Shown here one piece after another: positions 28,437 to 37,693 of a DNA stretch of 64,000 bases. Position numbers and translations under genes: made by a program. The notes beneath the pieces were generated by a model. That model made no database searches. It saw nothing but the letters and a program-made list of their open reading frames with translations, and was not told where the DNA came from. The stretch is from Tritrichomonas musculus (Eukaryota; Parabasalia; Tritrichomonadida; Tritrichomonadidae). The DNA lies in the NCBI GenBank assembly GCA_039105265.1, contig JAPFFF010000011.1, forward strand, positions 1,550,001 to 1,614,000, in the 5' to 3' direction. Numbering within the stretch: position 1 is the stretch's first letter; every line of letters starts with the position of its first letter.

Positions 28437-28492
28437 AGTAGTATACGTTAGGCTGTGCGCCCTTAACGGTCGCCCAGACCTAACTGCGCCGA
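28437..28492 (+). repeat. Left terminal inverted repeat of element IV
   Basis: 56 bp starting AGTAGTATACGTTAGG, identical by eye to the reverse complement of 54111-54166. It is GC-rich for this window and contains its own GTTAGG...CCTAAC stem. The first nine bases equal the start of element II's repeat. Confidence 0.9.
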
Positions 28493-28575
28493 TGATTTCA
28501 CCAAGGCCATTTATAAATTTTTTTTCTCTATTTTTATTTTTATTTTTATATTTTTTTCTTTATATCAAAAAACAA

Positions 28576-28875
28576 ATGTGGGGAAAAAGAAGGAACTATA
28601 TGATCACATTCTGGACACATGAATACCCTAAAGAGCTGCCAGATAACTCCACTTATCTATGTACATGTGAGGATACTTGTGAGAATGGCAGATATCATGG
28701 TCATGCATTCATTTATTTCAAAAATCCAGAAGATATGAAGTGTGTTAAGAGCTTATTTGGTCATAATGCTCATTTAGAAGTGCCTCGTAGAAACAGCTGG
28801 TGTATTCGATATATTCTTAATAACAATACGAGAAAACATGACTTCCAAGAATTTGGTGAACGACCATTAGATTAA
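28576..28875 (+). CDS. Rep/HUH-endonuclease-like small protein
   Basis: A 99-residue protein from the ATG at 28576 (AAAAAACAAATG); the frame upstream of it is a hydrophobic low-complexity read-through of AT-rich leader. GRYHGHAFIYFKNPEDMKCV has the H-x-H metal-binding pattern and context of CRESS-DNA/rolling-circle Rep motif II. AHLEVPRRNSWCIRYILNNN, then EFGERP, resembles the region around Rep motif III. No helicase half is present. It is the first gene inside the left end of element IV. Rep-like relics are known in protist genomes; here it may be a captured nicking domain. Moderate confidence. Confidence 0.5.
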   Translation: MWGKRRNYMITFWTHEYPKELPDNSTYLCTCEDTCENGRYHGHAFIYFKNPEDMKCVKSLFGHNAHLEVPRRNSWCIRYILNNNTRKHDFQEFGERPLD

Positions 28876-28892
28876 TTTTTTGTATTTGAAAA

Positions 28893-29204
28893 ATGAGCTT
28901 TGTTCCATTAAAAGGCTTTATAAATGACTATGAGATTTTAAATAAATACCCTTTCACCATAAGAAATAAGAAGACACGTAAACCATTGAAAGATTCAAAA
29001 CATAATGAAGGTTATTTGACGGTTAATTTGAATGGTGTAAACTATTTAAAACACGTTATTATTGCCAAACAATTTTTGCCTAACGATGATCCTGCTCACA
29101 AAAAAGAAGTCGATCATAAAAACCGCAATCGTAAAGATAACCGTCTATGTAATTTACGATGGGTAACACATTCTGAAAACAATTATAATCGTAAAATGCC
29201 GTAA
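28893..29204 (+). CDS. HNH homing-endonuclease-like protein
   Basis: A 103-residue protein with the NUMOD4-like FVPLKGFINDYEILNKYPF at its start and a full HNH_3 core, EVDHKNRNRKDNRLCNLRWV, then SENNYNRK. It is the same family as the cluster at 83-1741, in its minimal form. It starts 17 bp after the Rep-like gene and ends 16 bp before the protease gene. Confidence 0.75.
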   Translation: MSFVPLKGFINDYEILNKYPFTIRNKKTRKPLKDSKHNEGYLTVNLNGVNYLKHVIIAKQFLPNDDPAHKKEVDHKNRNRKDNRLCNLRWVTHSENNYNRKMP

Positions 29205-29220
29205 TTTATTTTTATTCAAA

Positions 29221-30684
29221 ATGTCAGATATAATAATTATTCAAGGTCAAATTCGTTTCAATCCACCTATAACAAATCAAAAAGTTGCAGATTTGAAAAG
29301 AGAACACAATTTTAAATATATAGATATCACAAATAATTATGTGACATGTTTAGTGCCCTATAATTGGATACCAGCAAAGGGGTTTAGGGATGAATTAGAA
29401 ATATTTGCGAATAATATGAAGGGCAAATTATTTAGAGAACGTTTTAGTGGTGAAATTTTGGCCTATAAAGGATCGCCTAATGCTAAATCTGCTTGGCGTT
29501 ATTTCATTAAATATGGGAAGGTGCAAAGTGACAATAATGCTGCCTTTAAGTTCATAAAATATTATAAGCCCAAACCAAAAAGACATGCAAAATGGGTGAA
29601 GCCAGAGCATGATGATGCATTACCGCCACCTCAAGAAGAGCCATCACAAAATAAAACAATCTTTCAGAAAAAGTCATCGTCTTCGGCCAAACCTATACTT
29701 AAAAAGTTGGCATCTTCATCGTCTTCTTCTCAAACATCTACATTATCATCAAGCGGTACATCAAGAGCGCCATCTCCTCCCCCACCCCCACAAACATCCC
29801 CTCAATCATCAAAACAAACATCAAGGCACACATCAAGACCACCAACACCTCCAATGGATCTAGACCAATTTATTGATTATAATGCAATCACTGATAATAA
29901 TTCGCAATTAGAATCAAAAGAAGTATATCCATATCTAAAACTATTAGTAGAAAAAGGAAAAAAGGTGAAAAGAATAGGACATGTAGCCTTATTGCCTCCT
30001 GATTGGTTTTATTATCTATATGAGAATCCGAAACAAGAAGCAGTGGACTCTCTCTTTGAGTATCTTAGTAAAGCTCCACAGTTTAATAAGAAACCAATTG
30101 ATTATTATGATTGCATTGTAATTCCTGCTGAACTAGAGGAACATTGGATATTAATAGTAATCGATAATGGCAATAAAGATATCGGTGTATATGATTCAAA
30201 CATGAAAGCATACCCAGATATCGGTAAAATAATAAATAAATTCTTGAAATCACAAGGCATTAATCAGAAATATCCAATGAGATATAATCGTGTTCCTAAA
30301 CAAAATAATGATATTGATTGTGCTATATTAATGATGCAAAATGCAAGGATATTATTGCATGATGGTAAATGGCCTTATCCAATAGATGACGTACCTAATA
30401 TTAGACAAAGAATTGCACGTGAATTAAAGAGCAAATCATTAGAAACAGCTGCCCTCCCACCTACACCACCCAGTTTTCAAAAACATTCTAACAACACAGA
30501 AAAACCGACTCTTCCCAAAAAAAAAATGAGTCAAGCTGAGAAGGAAAGAATCGAACAAGAGACTTATAATTATTTTATTAAAAAAGGTGCATATAATTTA
30601 GCTAAATCATATAAATACCCTTATTGGAATGTTCATGAAGATGTAGAATCTGGTGTACCAAAAGATAAATCAAAAAGAATGTAA
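29221..30684 (+). CDS. Adenain/Ulp1-like cysteine protease (487 aa)
   Basis: The C-terminal half (about 240-420) is a C48-type peptidase: EEHWILIVID with His 308, GVYDSNMKAY with Asp 325, and PKQNNDIDCAILMM with Gln 361 and Cys 367, in the right order and spacing for adenovirus-protease and Ulp1 enzymes. In Polintons this protease is thought to mature capsid proteins. The N-terminal 130 residues form an unrecognised domain (FNPPITNQKVADLKREHNFK), joined by a Ser/Pro/Gln-rich linker. The start follows TTATTCAAAATG. Confidence 0.85.
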   Translation: MSDIIIIQGQIRFNPPITNQKVADLKREHNFKYIDITNNYVTCLVPYNWIPAKGFRDELEIFANNMKGKLFRERFSGEILAYKGSPNAKSAWRYFIKYGKVQSDNNAAFKFIKYYKPKPKRHAKWVKPEHDDALPPPQEEPSQNKTIFQKKSSSSAKPILKKLASSSSSSQTSTLSSSGTSRAPSPPPPPQTSPQSSKQTSRHTSRPPTPPMDLDQFIDYNAITDNNSQLESKEVYPYLKLLVEKGKKVKRIGHVALLPPDWFYYLYENPKQEAVDSLFEYLSKAPQFNKKPIDYYDCIVIPAELEEHWILIVIDNGNKDIGVYDSNMKAYPDIGKIINKFLKSQGINQKYPMRYNRVPKQNNDIDCAILMMQNARILLHDGKWPYPIDDVPNIRQRIARELKSKSLETAALPPTPPSFQKHSNNTEKPTLPKKKMSQAEKERIEQETYNYFIKKGAYNLAKSYKYPYWNVHEDVESGVPKDKSKRM

Positions 30685-30709
30685 ATTAAAAATTTTTCAA
30701 TAAATAAAA

Positions 30710-31078
30710 ATGCCAGAATTAATTTTGCCAATTGAATGTTCACTTTATTTTAATAAAACATTGAAAAAGACAGAAATATCTGAATTATCAGAAATTTGTA
30801 AATCAAAGTTTAAATTATCAAACAAAAAAATAATCTTTACTGATTGGGCAAAGAAATTTGATTGGGATGATTATGAGGACGTTAAAGAAATATTGAATTT
30901 AGTGGCCAAATATTGTTCAGTACATAAAATCACACTTTTTGGATCGATAATTGGTTATATAGGTGAAAGGAATGAAAATATGGTCAAATCAAAAGCCTAT
31001 CAGATTCAATTGAAAAAGGGAGATATAATTCCAAAGGAAATAATTCTTCATGCTAGTAAACCAAGAAAGAATAAGTAA
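30710..31078 (+). CDS. Unknown small protein (122 aa)
   Basis: A compact, mixed helix/strand protein (LPIECSLYFNKTLKKTEISE ... HKITLFGSIIGYIGERNENM) with a basic tail (KPRKNK). It lies 25 bp after the protease gene and 20 bp before the penton candidate, all in one direction, so co-expression with virion genes is likely. I do not recognise the family. Confidence 0.55.
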   Translation: MPELILPIECSLYFNKTLKKTEISELSEICKSKFKLSNKKIIFTDWAKKFDWDDYEDVKEILNLVAKYCSVHKITLFGSIIGYIGERNENMVKSKAYQIQLKKGDIIPKEIILHASKPRKNK

Positions 31079-31098
31079 GATATTTATTTTTAGTCAAA

Positions 31099-32070
31099 AT
31101 GGAGTTACCGCCAAGAGTTAAAACACAACACCCTAATCGTGAAAATATTGTACATGATGCTAACGTTCCTGTCCCAATTGAGACTGCTTTTTTCTTAGAG
31201 GACTCACAAAGAGATCCAAGCAAATTTAATCGTTTTTATTTCAATTTTCCTGGTGATTGGTCAACGTCAAACAAAGGCGAAACAATTGTGGGTGTAAGGT
31301 CAATGTGGCTCGTTTCAAAAAGACGAAAACTTGAATTCACAATTAGAATTGCTAAATATGTAAAAAAGATGTTTCAATCTATTGTGGGGAATACGACAAA
31401 TGAAAAAATAACCAATATGCAAACATCAGATGGTTATAAAAATAGTATTAAAATCAAAGAAATAAAAGTAATTGACTGGCTCTCAACAGAAAGAGATTTC
31501 AGAGGATTTTTTGAAGCAGTCCACAATTCATTGAAAAATTATATCTCATCTTTATGGAAGGATCCTTATGAAATATTTGAACAATCTGATCTTGATGTTT
31601 TGAATAGAGATATACAAACTGACGGTTATTATGACGATAGAGGGTTTCATGAAAAAATATATTCTGAACGAAACAATAATTCTTTAGATCCATACGGTTG
31701 TGCTTTCAAATTGAAAGAAATAAACAAAGATTTTGAAGAAGTATTCAATATTGGTGACGAACCTACTCAAAATAAAAAGAATGTATATTTTGATTTCTGG
31801 GATGACGTTCTAACTTTTGATAATATTTGGGATCGTCATTCATGTAAAGTTTATTCTTCACTTGGCGAACAATCATTACATAATTATATCGGTAATTCAC
31901 AAATTTATTATAATCCTATCAAATATTTTAAATTGAATTCTTCTGATCAACGGTTTTGGATTGAATTATATTCTGCCAGACAATACAATGCCCCCGTTAA
32001 ATTACCCAATGGAGAAACTTTTGTCATGGAAATGCAGTTCTTGCCTTATAATAAGATGTTATACGTTTAA
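31099..32070 (+). CDS. Putative minor capsid (penton-like) protein
   Basis: A 323-residue, strand-rich protein starting behind TAGTCAAAATG. The first part reads FNRFYFNFPGDWSTSN and ETIVGVRSMWLVSKRRKLEF. The end, RFWIELYSARQYNAPVKLPN then FVMEMQFLPY, has the form of a final jelly-roll strand pair seen in Polinton penton proteins. Size and position beside integrase, ATPase and capsid genes also fit a single jelly-roll penton. No motif is decisive, so a different minor structural protein is possible. Confidence 0.45.
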   Translation: MELPPRVKTQHPNRENIVHDANVPVPIETAFFLEDSQRDPSKFNRFYFNFPGDWSTSNKGETIVGVRSMWLVSKRRKLEFTIRIAKYVKKMFQSIVGNTTNEKITNMQTSDGYKNSIKIKEIKVIDWLSTERDFRGFFEAVHNSLKNYISSLWKDPYEIFEQSDLDVLNRDIQTDGYYDDRGFHEKIYSERNNNSLDPYGCAFKLKEINKDFEEVFNIGDEPTQNKKNVYFDFWDDVLTFDNIWDRHSCKVYSSLGEQSLHNYIGNSQIYYNPIKYFKLNSSDQRFWIELYSARQYNAPVKLPNGETFVMEMQFLPYNKMLYV

Positions 32071-32081
32071 TTTATAAAAAA

Positions 32082-33224
32082 ATGACATCACTTGCAGAAT
32101 TATACAAGGAATATCCATACCGTGGTCCAGCTTTTGAAAAACATGCACTTGAAAAAGGTTATTCGAAAAAAGAGATAAGGAAATTTCAATCAGAATCCGT
32201 TGTTCATGATCAAAAAGTGCCAACTCCTAAATATATACCAATCGTATCGTCTCATTCCGGAGGTTTTCAGATGGATACGTTTATAAACGATAAAGGAGCT
32301 AACGGTTTGAATTATTTGATGCTTATCAATATAAATACCCGTAAAGCTTATGCATATCCGATGAGAGGGAAAGGGGCGTTACAGGTCAAATCAGCATTGA
32401 ATAAATTCATCAAGGAAGAACCAAATTGCCATTCAATCGCTTCAGATCAAGATGCTGCTTATTTATCAGACGAAGTGACATCTTGGATGAAAAGTCATAA
32501 AATTATATATACGACTACAACGGATGATAATCACAATAATTTAGGAATAATAAACCGTTTTATGAGAACGATAAGAGATTTAGCGGTTAACAAAAATTTG
32601 TTAGATGCCGATATATGGAAAGATATATCAAAAGAAGGTGAATTAACACACAAACCTACAAGAAATATTTCACCAAAAGAAATGCAGTCATTAATGTCAG
32701 CATATAATGAATCATATCATACTAAAATAAAAACAGCCCCCAATAAAATGACAGCCAAAGACGAACAGAAATATATTTTGAAAAATAAAACGCAAACAAA
32801 CCCTTATGATTTCAAAGAAGGTGATAAAGTACGTATCGTAGAAGAAAAAACGATTAAAAATAAAAAACGAAGAATGGTTAGCAATCAAGCATATACCATT
32901 GATTCAAAATCTGGTAATTTATTCAAAATTGCCGCTAACGATAGATCTGTGAACGATTATCCTGGATACAAAATAGTTAAGGCGAAAGGATTTGTTCCTA
33001 TGGCCAAAACATTGAAAAACGGCAAAAGAGGGAACATAGAGGAGATTTTAGGGTATAATAATGCAAATGACCAATACAAGGTCAAATGGGATGATGGAAG
33101 TCAAGGGTATACATATGCCAAAAGTATGAGAGAAGGAAATCCAACAATATTATCACGGTTAGAACGAATGTATTGGGTGAAAACAGGTGAAAACATACCA
33201 GTTAAAATCAGAAAATACATTTAA
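32082..33224 (+). CDS. Retroviral-type integrase with chromo-like tail
   Basis: A 380-residue integrase of element IV, quite different from the type A enzyme. The rve core has FQMDTFINDKG (Asp 65), YLMLININTRKAYAYPM, the second acidic block SIASDQDAAYLSD (about 119-130) and NNLGIINRFMRTIRDL with the third. The SH3-like part is NPYDFKEGDKVRIVEE. The C-terminus, IEEILGYNNANDQYKVKW then TYAKSMREGNPTILSRLE, resembles a chromodomain, as in many Polinton integrases, which could steer insertion to marked chromatin. It starts 11 bp after the penton candidate. Confidence 0.9.
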   Translation: MTSLAELYKEYPYRGPAFEKHALEKGYSKKEIRKFQSESVVHDQKVPTPKYIPIVSSHSGGFQMDTFINDKGANGLNYLMLININTRKAYAYPMRGKGALQVKSALNKFIKEEPNCHSIASDQDAAYLSDEVTSWMKSHKIIYTTTTDDNHNNLGIINRFMRTIRDLAVNKNLLDADIWKDISKEGELTHKPTRNISPKEMQSLMSAYNESYHTKIKTAPNKMTAKDEQKYILKNKTQTNPYDFKEGDKVRIVEEKTIKNKKRRMVSNQAYTIDSKSGNLFKIAANDRSVNDYPGYKIVKAKGFVPMAKTLKNGKRGNIEEILGYNNANDQYKVKWDDGSQGYTYAKSMREGNPTILSRLERMYWVKTGENIPVKIRKYI

Positions 33225-33238
33225 TTATTCTTAATCAA

Positions 33239-34096
33239 ATGAAAGGAAATATTATTCAAAAAGTTGAAGAATTAATCAATGAGACACTCAGAAAAAGTAT
33301 GAGAGAAATTGAGGGCGCTTTGATCAAACCATTATCAGAAAATTATCCGTTTTCATCAAATGGGATATACTTTTTGATTGGACGTCCTGGTGCTGGCAAA
33401 AGTTATTGGATTTGGCGCCATATTATGATTACTGAAAGATTATTTAAACATCCATATTATCATAAAATTTATTTCTGCTCAACGTCTGGTAAAATGGATA
33501 AAACCGCCGAAGTTTTGAATAAAAAGATTCAAACAAAAATAATTTATGTCTCAGAAAAACAATTGATGAGCGTTCTTCAGAAACATTTGAAAAGGAAAAT
33601 AAAATATTATGCACTTGTCAAACATATCCTCTCAAAAATGAAAGAAACGTCTGATGAGATGAGGCGTTTAATTGAAAAGCATCATTTAACTGACCTTCAA
33701 GATAAAATCATTTATATTGCCAGTAAGCTTTGTAAATATGGAACCGCCTCTTATCCATTCAATACTCTGATTATTCTTGATGATTGTGCTGGTTCAGATT
33801 TATTGAAAAACGGTAATTCAGAATTTATTAAATTGTTGACAAAGACAAGACATTATAACATAACGTGCATAATGGCATTTCAAACGATAAGATTTGTGCA
33901 CATAAATGCTAAACGTATGGCAACCGATATTATCTGTTATAGCGGTTATTCAGAAGAAGATTTCACCTCTTTATTGCAGCAAACAAATAACAACTTAAAT
34001 ACAAAGGCAACTGTGCAAGAATACTTGCAACATAGAGAACCGCATGACAAATTTATCATGAACATAACTGCAAACAAATACTATTTTGAATCTTAA
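33239..34096 (+). CDS. A32-like genome-packaging ATPase (element IV)
   Basis: A 285-residue P-loop ATPase with Walker A GRPGAGKS (48-55), Walker B TLIILDD (176-182) and a downstream polar block (ITCIMAFQTIRFVHIN) as in FtsK/HerA packaging ATPases. Sequence similarity to the type A ATPase at 2041-2994 is confined to these motifs, so types A and B diverged long ago. The start follows TTCTTAATCAAATG. It lies between integrase and a small virion-like gene. Confidence 0.85.
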   Translation: MKGNIIQKVEELINETLRKSMREIEGALIKPLSENYPFSSNGIYFLIGRPGAGKSYWIWRHIMITERLFKHPYYHKIYFCSTSGKMDKTAEVLNKKIQTKIIYVSEKQLMSVLQKHLKRKIKYYALVKHILSKMKETSDEMRRLIEKHHLTDLQDKIIYIASKLCKYGTASYPFNTLIILDDCAGSDLLKNGNSEFIKLLTKTRHYNITCIMAFQTIRFVHINAKRMATDIICYSGYSEEDFTSLLQQTNNNLNTKATVQEYLQHREPHDKFIMNITANKYYFES

Positions 34097-34115
34097 ACGT
34101 TTTATTGAATTTTAA

Positions 34116-34514
34116 ATGGGATTATTTAGAAAATGGGCGAGAAGAAGTATTGGCCTTGGAAGTCAATTATTAATGGGAGCAGCAAATTCAGCAACAGGAG
34201 GATTAGCAGGTAAATTAGCGGATAATGCAACAGGAATAATGAAAAATCAATCAGGATTAATAGGCAAAACAATGGGTAGTTTAGGCAAAGCATTTTTAAG
34301 CGATAATATGAGAAACAAAATCTCAAATGTAGCGGATGCAGCAATAAAATACATTCCAAAAGGCAACGTAAGAGAAGCATTAACAAAAATCAATAATCAT
34401 GCACAAGGAAGAGATGAAAACTATAAAATGCCAAAACCCGCTAAAACAGAATCGAGTAGTTCAAATAATTCACCAGCACCTATAAATCATGTACATTCAT
34501 CAAATTATGAATAA
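34116..34514 (+). CDS. Small Gly/Ala-rich virion-like protein
   Basis: A 132-residue basic protein: MGLFRKWARRSIGLGSQLLM, then repeated Gly/Ala amphipathic helices (AANSATGGLAGKLADNATG, IGKTMGSLGKAFLSDN) and a disordered Ser/Asn tail. Layout and place next to capsid genes parallel the 87-residue gene at 4457-4720 of copy Ia. It may be a membrane-active or internal virion protein. Confidence 0.5.
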   Translation: MGLFRKWARRSIGLGSQLLMGAANSATGGLAGKLADNATGIMKNQSGLIGKTMGSLGKAFLSDNMRNKISNVADAAIKYIPKGNVREALTKINNHAQGRDENYKMPKPAKTESSSSNNSPAPINHVHSSNYE

Positions 34515-34543
34515 TAAGAAAAGTCAATTTTATTGAGTTTTAA

Positions 34544-35032
34544 ATGTCAAAACACTTAACAGGCTCAAAACGTTTAGCGGTTATTCAAAGGTGGATAAAT
34601 GGCCATGACGATCCAGATTGGGAGGTTTTGCCAACTCGAAAGCAAGGAAAGTATATTGTTAAAAAGCGAGAAACACCAATAGAAGAAGAAAAAGAAGAGA
34701 AAACTCCAGAAAATGAAGAGAACGAAGTTTTTGAAGAGGAAGAAGAAAAACCCAAAATGCAAAAACAAAAGTCGAAAAAACTCACAAAAAGTCAAGAAAT
34801 CGATCCAACGATAAACCTTGAAATCTTAAATCAACTCAAATTACTGGGTGATGAAATCAAACGCAAAAGAGAAAAGAAAGAACAAAAACGATTAATTGAA
34901 GAAGTAATCTCAAAGAAAACTCCAGCACCAAAACAAGCACCTCCTCCTCCTCCTCCAATACAAGAAGAAGAATATTATGAACCGCCAATTCCAAGACAAA
35001 GACGAAACAGAATCTTTGATGATATATATTAA
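34544..35032 (+). CDS. Charged Glu/Lys-rich protein with poly-Pro
   Basis: A 162-residue protein with a folded-looking N-terminus (GSKRLAVIQRWINGHDDPDW), a long Glu-rich middle (EEEKEEKTPENEENEVFEEE), a coil (LEILNQLKLLGDEIKRKREK) and a proline run (PPPPPPIQEEEYYEPP). It lies 17 bp before the capsid gene and could be a scaffold or cement protein; that is inference from position and composition only. Confidence 0.5.
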   Translation: MSKHLTGSKRLAVIQRWINGHDDPDWEVLPTRKQGKYIVKKRETPIEEEKEEKTPENEENEVFEEEEEKPKMQKQKSKKLTKSQEIDPTINLEILNQLKLLGDEIKRKREKKEQKRLIEEVISKKTPAPKQAPPPPPPIQEEEYYEPPIPRQRRNRIFDDIY

Positions 35033-35049
35033 CTTTTTTTATTCAAGAA

Positions 35050-36726
35050 ATGATTAATCATGAGGTTTATATGAAAACATCAGCTGAAGTTTGTTCGCAA
35101 ATTGCGTCATATTTCGATGTTGTAGATAGCTGTATTGCCACTTCTGATACAAACAAACAGTATTCAATTAATCCACAAACATCTTATTCGCCTTCACCTC
35201 CAATAAAACAAGGGTCATATACAAGTGTTATTATTTCTCCAAATACACACAATACAGCTGACATCTATAATGGTTTTATTCGTGCAGATCTAAAAGTGAC
35301 AATGAATATAAATGAAAAGATACCAGATTTGAGTGATATTGGCGGTTATCCATTCAATAAAATCTGGTTTGGATTCAAAGATGCAAGAGATGCTATTGAA
35401 AAATATGAAATAGTAGCTAACGGAATAACGATATATACACAAAACTTTGGTTGTGAAGAATCGTTCTTAACTGCATGTTGTGCGAATGAAACAACAAAGA
35501 GAGCAGATGTATACTCAAAGGCAAGACATAAAGATATATGGAATAATAATTTTGCCACTCGTTGCGGAATAGTAATTAATTGGCCAAAAGATGATTTAAC
35601 AGCAACATTTACGATTCATTTAAAAATTGATTTGCGTAGATTCTTGCCATTATCAAATATAAAATATTTACCAGCTTTTGCAGGAAAACTCGAATTAAGA
35701 TTATATTTCTCATGTGCTGGTATGCTTTGTTGTCCATGTGGACCATCAAGATCTTTACTTGCTCAACCATCTCTTGCAAGTAAATATACTTTTTCTACGA
35801 TCACTAATGAATTCACACCTGTTGGTGATGATGTTAAAATATGGATTTCAAGTACATCAGCTAATTCATCAGGCCAAGCATCAGAAAAGACAGATGGAGC
35901 TGAAATATTAGCATCAGAAACACCATATACTCTTTATTCTGATTTACGAAAATTCCAAGTCTATGAGTATGAAATCACTGAATGCTCATCAATTATTCCA
36001 TGTTTTGGTATAAACAATGAAATTTATCAACAATTGGTTCAGCGTTATTCAAATCCACAACATCCACTCACATTTCCAACTCAAACATTGTCATTTTACA
36101 CCTGCACTCAAGCATTAAAACAAATCCAAGACAAAACAACAGTCACTGTCACTCCAAGATTTGTTGATTCTATCTTTTGTTTATTCCCTCTTCATCAACG
36201 TCATCATACATATTTCAAAAATCCACTTTTTAAACATTTCCAATTGAATTGTGGCGGTTATGGCAATATTCCAGCCAAATCTTTCGGAACAGATGGTGAA
36301 TATCCAGAATTCATTGAATATAGTCAAAATGCAATGAATATGAATGGTGAACAAACCGGTTTCAATAAAGAGGTTATCGCTTCATTATGTAATGTAAGTA
36401 AACCTTTAGCCAATATCACAGGTTTATATCCAAACGATAGGACTTCATTCTTTATCGGTTTTGCGACAGAAACAGATGGGACATATCAACAGGGCCTTAC
36501 AAGTTTATCACCAATTAACTTCGAAATAATCGTCACACAGGAACATGCACAAATAAAAGATCCAAATGATAAATCAGAGAATTATAAAAAGCATTTTTCT
36601 CAAATAGTCGATACGCCACCAATATTAGGTTTATTAGTTGATGCTTCTATTTCGATTTTAGTGCAGCCCAATGGCATGCCCCCACTGGTTCGAATTGGGA
36701 ATTATGACATTACAACTCCTGAATAA
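35050..36726 (+). CDS. Major capsid protein, double jelly-roll (type B)
   Basis: A 558-residue, strand-rich protein of about the length expected for Polinton capsids. Recognisable blocks are YNGFIRADLKVTMNI (about 77-91), KYEIVANGITIYTQNFG (about 118-134), the wall segment FTIHLKIDLRRFLPLSNI (about 183-200), KLELRLYFSC, and near the end FPLHQRHHTYFKNPLFKHF and INFEIIVTQEH. This order of two similar halves fits a double jelly-roll. An internal ATG at 35071 is an alternative start. It shows little similarity to the type A capsid. Confidence 0.75.
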   Translation: MINHEVYMKTSAEVCSQIASYFDVVDSCIATSDTNKQYSINPQTSYSPSPPIKQGSYTSVIISPNTHNTADIYNGFIRADLKVTMNINEKIPDLSDIGGYPFNKIWFGFKDARDAIEKYEIVANGITIYTQNFGCEESFLTACCANETTKRADVYSKARHKDIWNNNFATRCGIVINWPKDDLTATFTIHLKIDLRRFLPLSNIKYLPAFAGKLELRLYFSCAGMLCCPCGPSRSLLAQPSLASKYTFSTITNEFTPVGDDVKIWISSTSANSSGQASEKTDGAEILASETPYTLYSDLRKFQVYEYEITECSSIIPCFGINNEIYQQLVQRYSNPQHPLTFPTQTLSFYTCTQALKQIQDKTTVTVTPRFVDSIFCLFPLHQRHHTYFKNPLFKHFQLNCGGYGNIPAKSFGTDGEYPEFIEYSQNAMNMNGEQTGFNKEVIASLCNVSKPLANITGLYPNDRTSFFIGFATETDGTYQQGLTSLSPINFEIIVTQEHAQIKDPNDKSENYKKHFSQIVDTPPILGLLVDASISILVQPNGMPPLVRIGNYDITTPE

Positions 36727-36748
36727 AATAGAATTTTTCTTTACTTAA

Positions 36749-37180
36749 ATGGCTAATGATTATAAATCCCCAAATGCAGAGATTGTAGGAAGAGAAGGAG
36801 TAATGTATAATGAAAATACAGAAAAAGTGCGATTTATCAAAGGCAAACATTATGGTATCTTTTCGAACGATAACACTTATGCTGTCACTTTTAATCCCAA
36901 GGTCAATTTGCCACCAACGATAGTTCGAGAAAATAAACCTGTACGTCCTCCACCAACTAATCAGCACACAACAAAAGGACTTCATGAACCACCAGTAAGC
37001 TTAACTGACGGAAAACATTATATTCACCATGGATATGTGAAAAAACCGCCACTTTTGCCTCCTTACCTGAAAAAGCCAGAAGATTTAGCTCGAATACAAG
37101 GATTAGCAGATGAAAATAATAAAGGATCAATAATATATGGACCTAAACACTCAGTTATAATTAAAAATAATATCTATTAA
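36749..37180 (+). CDS. Pro-rich small protein, unknown (143 aa)
   Basis: Begins MANDYKSPNAEIVGREGVMY, with several proline clusters (KVNLPPTIVRENKPVRPPPT, KKPPLLPPYLKKPEDLARI). It is 22 bp after the capsid gene, in the same direction. Possibly a minor capsid or cement protein. No family recognised. Confidence 0.5.
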   Translation: MANDYKSPNAEIVGREGVMYNENTEKVRFIKGKHYGIFSNDNTYAVTFNPKVNLPPTIVRENKPVRPPPTNQHTTKGLHEPPVSLTDGKHYIHHGYVKKPPLLPPYLKKPEDLARIQGLADENNKGSIIYGPKHSVIIKNNIY

Positions 37181-37309
37181 ATTAAATTAATTTTTATTAA
37201 TTAAATTATTTTTCTTCTTCTTTTTCTTTTTCTTCTTTCTTTTCTTCATCCTCTTCTTTTTCATCATCAGAAGGAAAATTAAAAGGACTATCGTCAGAAT
37301 CAGTACTGA

Positions 37310-37630
37310 TCATTTTAATATATTTTTCTTCTTTCTTCTTCTTCTCTTCTTTCTCCTTTCTTCTTCTTCCTCCTCTTCTTCTTCTTTCTTTTCTTTATAT
37401 CTTTTTTCTGCTTCATTCATTTGAATCCATACATTTATTAGTCTTTTTGTAGCTATTTCTTGGTTTCTCAGTTTGCAGTATCGAACCATCATGAGTGGAA
37501 TTATCTGTTCTATTTTATAAATCGGGATCTCTTCTGTTTCTTGTTCTAATAAAGCCCGGATGTCTTTTATGAGGGGCATGAGCTCTTTTTGGATCTGAGT
37601 TAATTCATGAGCAAGTTTTTGGATGGACAT
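37310..37630 (-). CDS. Small helical protein with Glu/Lys-run tail
   Basis: A 106-residue protein; the first 80 residues form helices (SIQKLAHELTQIQKELMPLI, IEQIIPLMMVRYCKLRNQ), followed by a simple acidic then basic run. The 37195-37310 stretch downstream is a purine-rich simple repeat on this strand. It diverges from the GC..C family gene across 63 bp. Function unknown. Confidence 0.45.
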   Translation of the reverse strand: MSIQKLAHELTQIQKELMPLIKDIRALLEQETEEIPIYKIEQIIPLMMVRYCKLRNQEIATKRLINVWIQMNEAEKRYKEKKEEEEEEEEERRKKRRRRKKKNILK

Positions 37631-37693
37631 TATATAAGTGTGATTTGATTATTCTTTCTAAAGTTTTCTTCTTAAATAAATGGCCGGCTACTT

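Noticed and set aside
29609-29863. His/Leu-rich frame inside the protease gene
   Set aside because: A shadow of the Ser/Pro-rich linker in another frame.
34126-34386. Leu-rich minus-strand frame that looks like a membrane protein
   Set aside because: Antisense of the Gly/Ala-rich virion-like gene; hydrophobicity follows from its codons.
37195-37309. Possible extra small acidic gene on the minus strand
   Set aside because: Simple purine-rich repeat beside a gene with the same run; no independent evidence for a gene.
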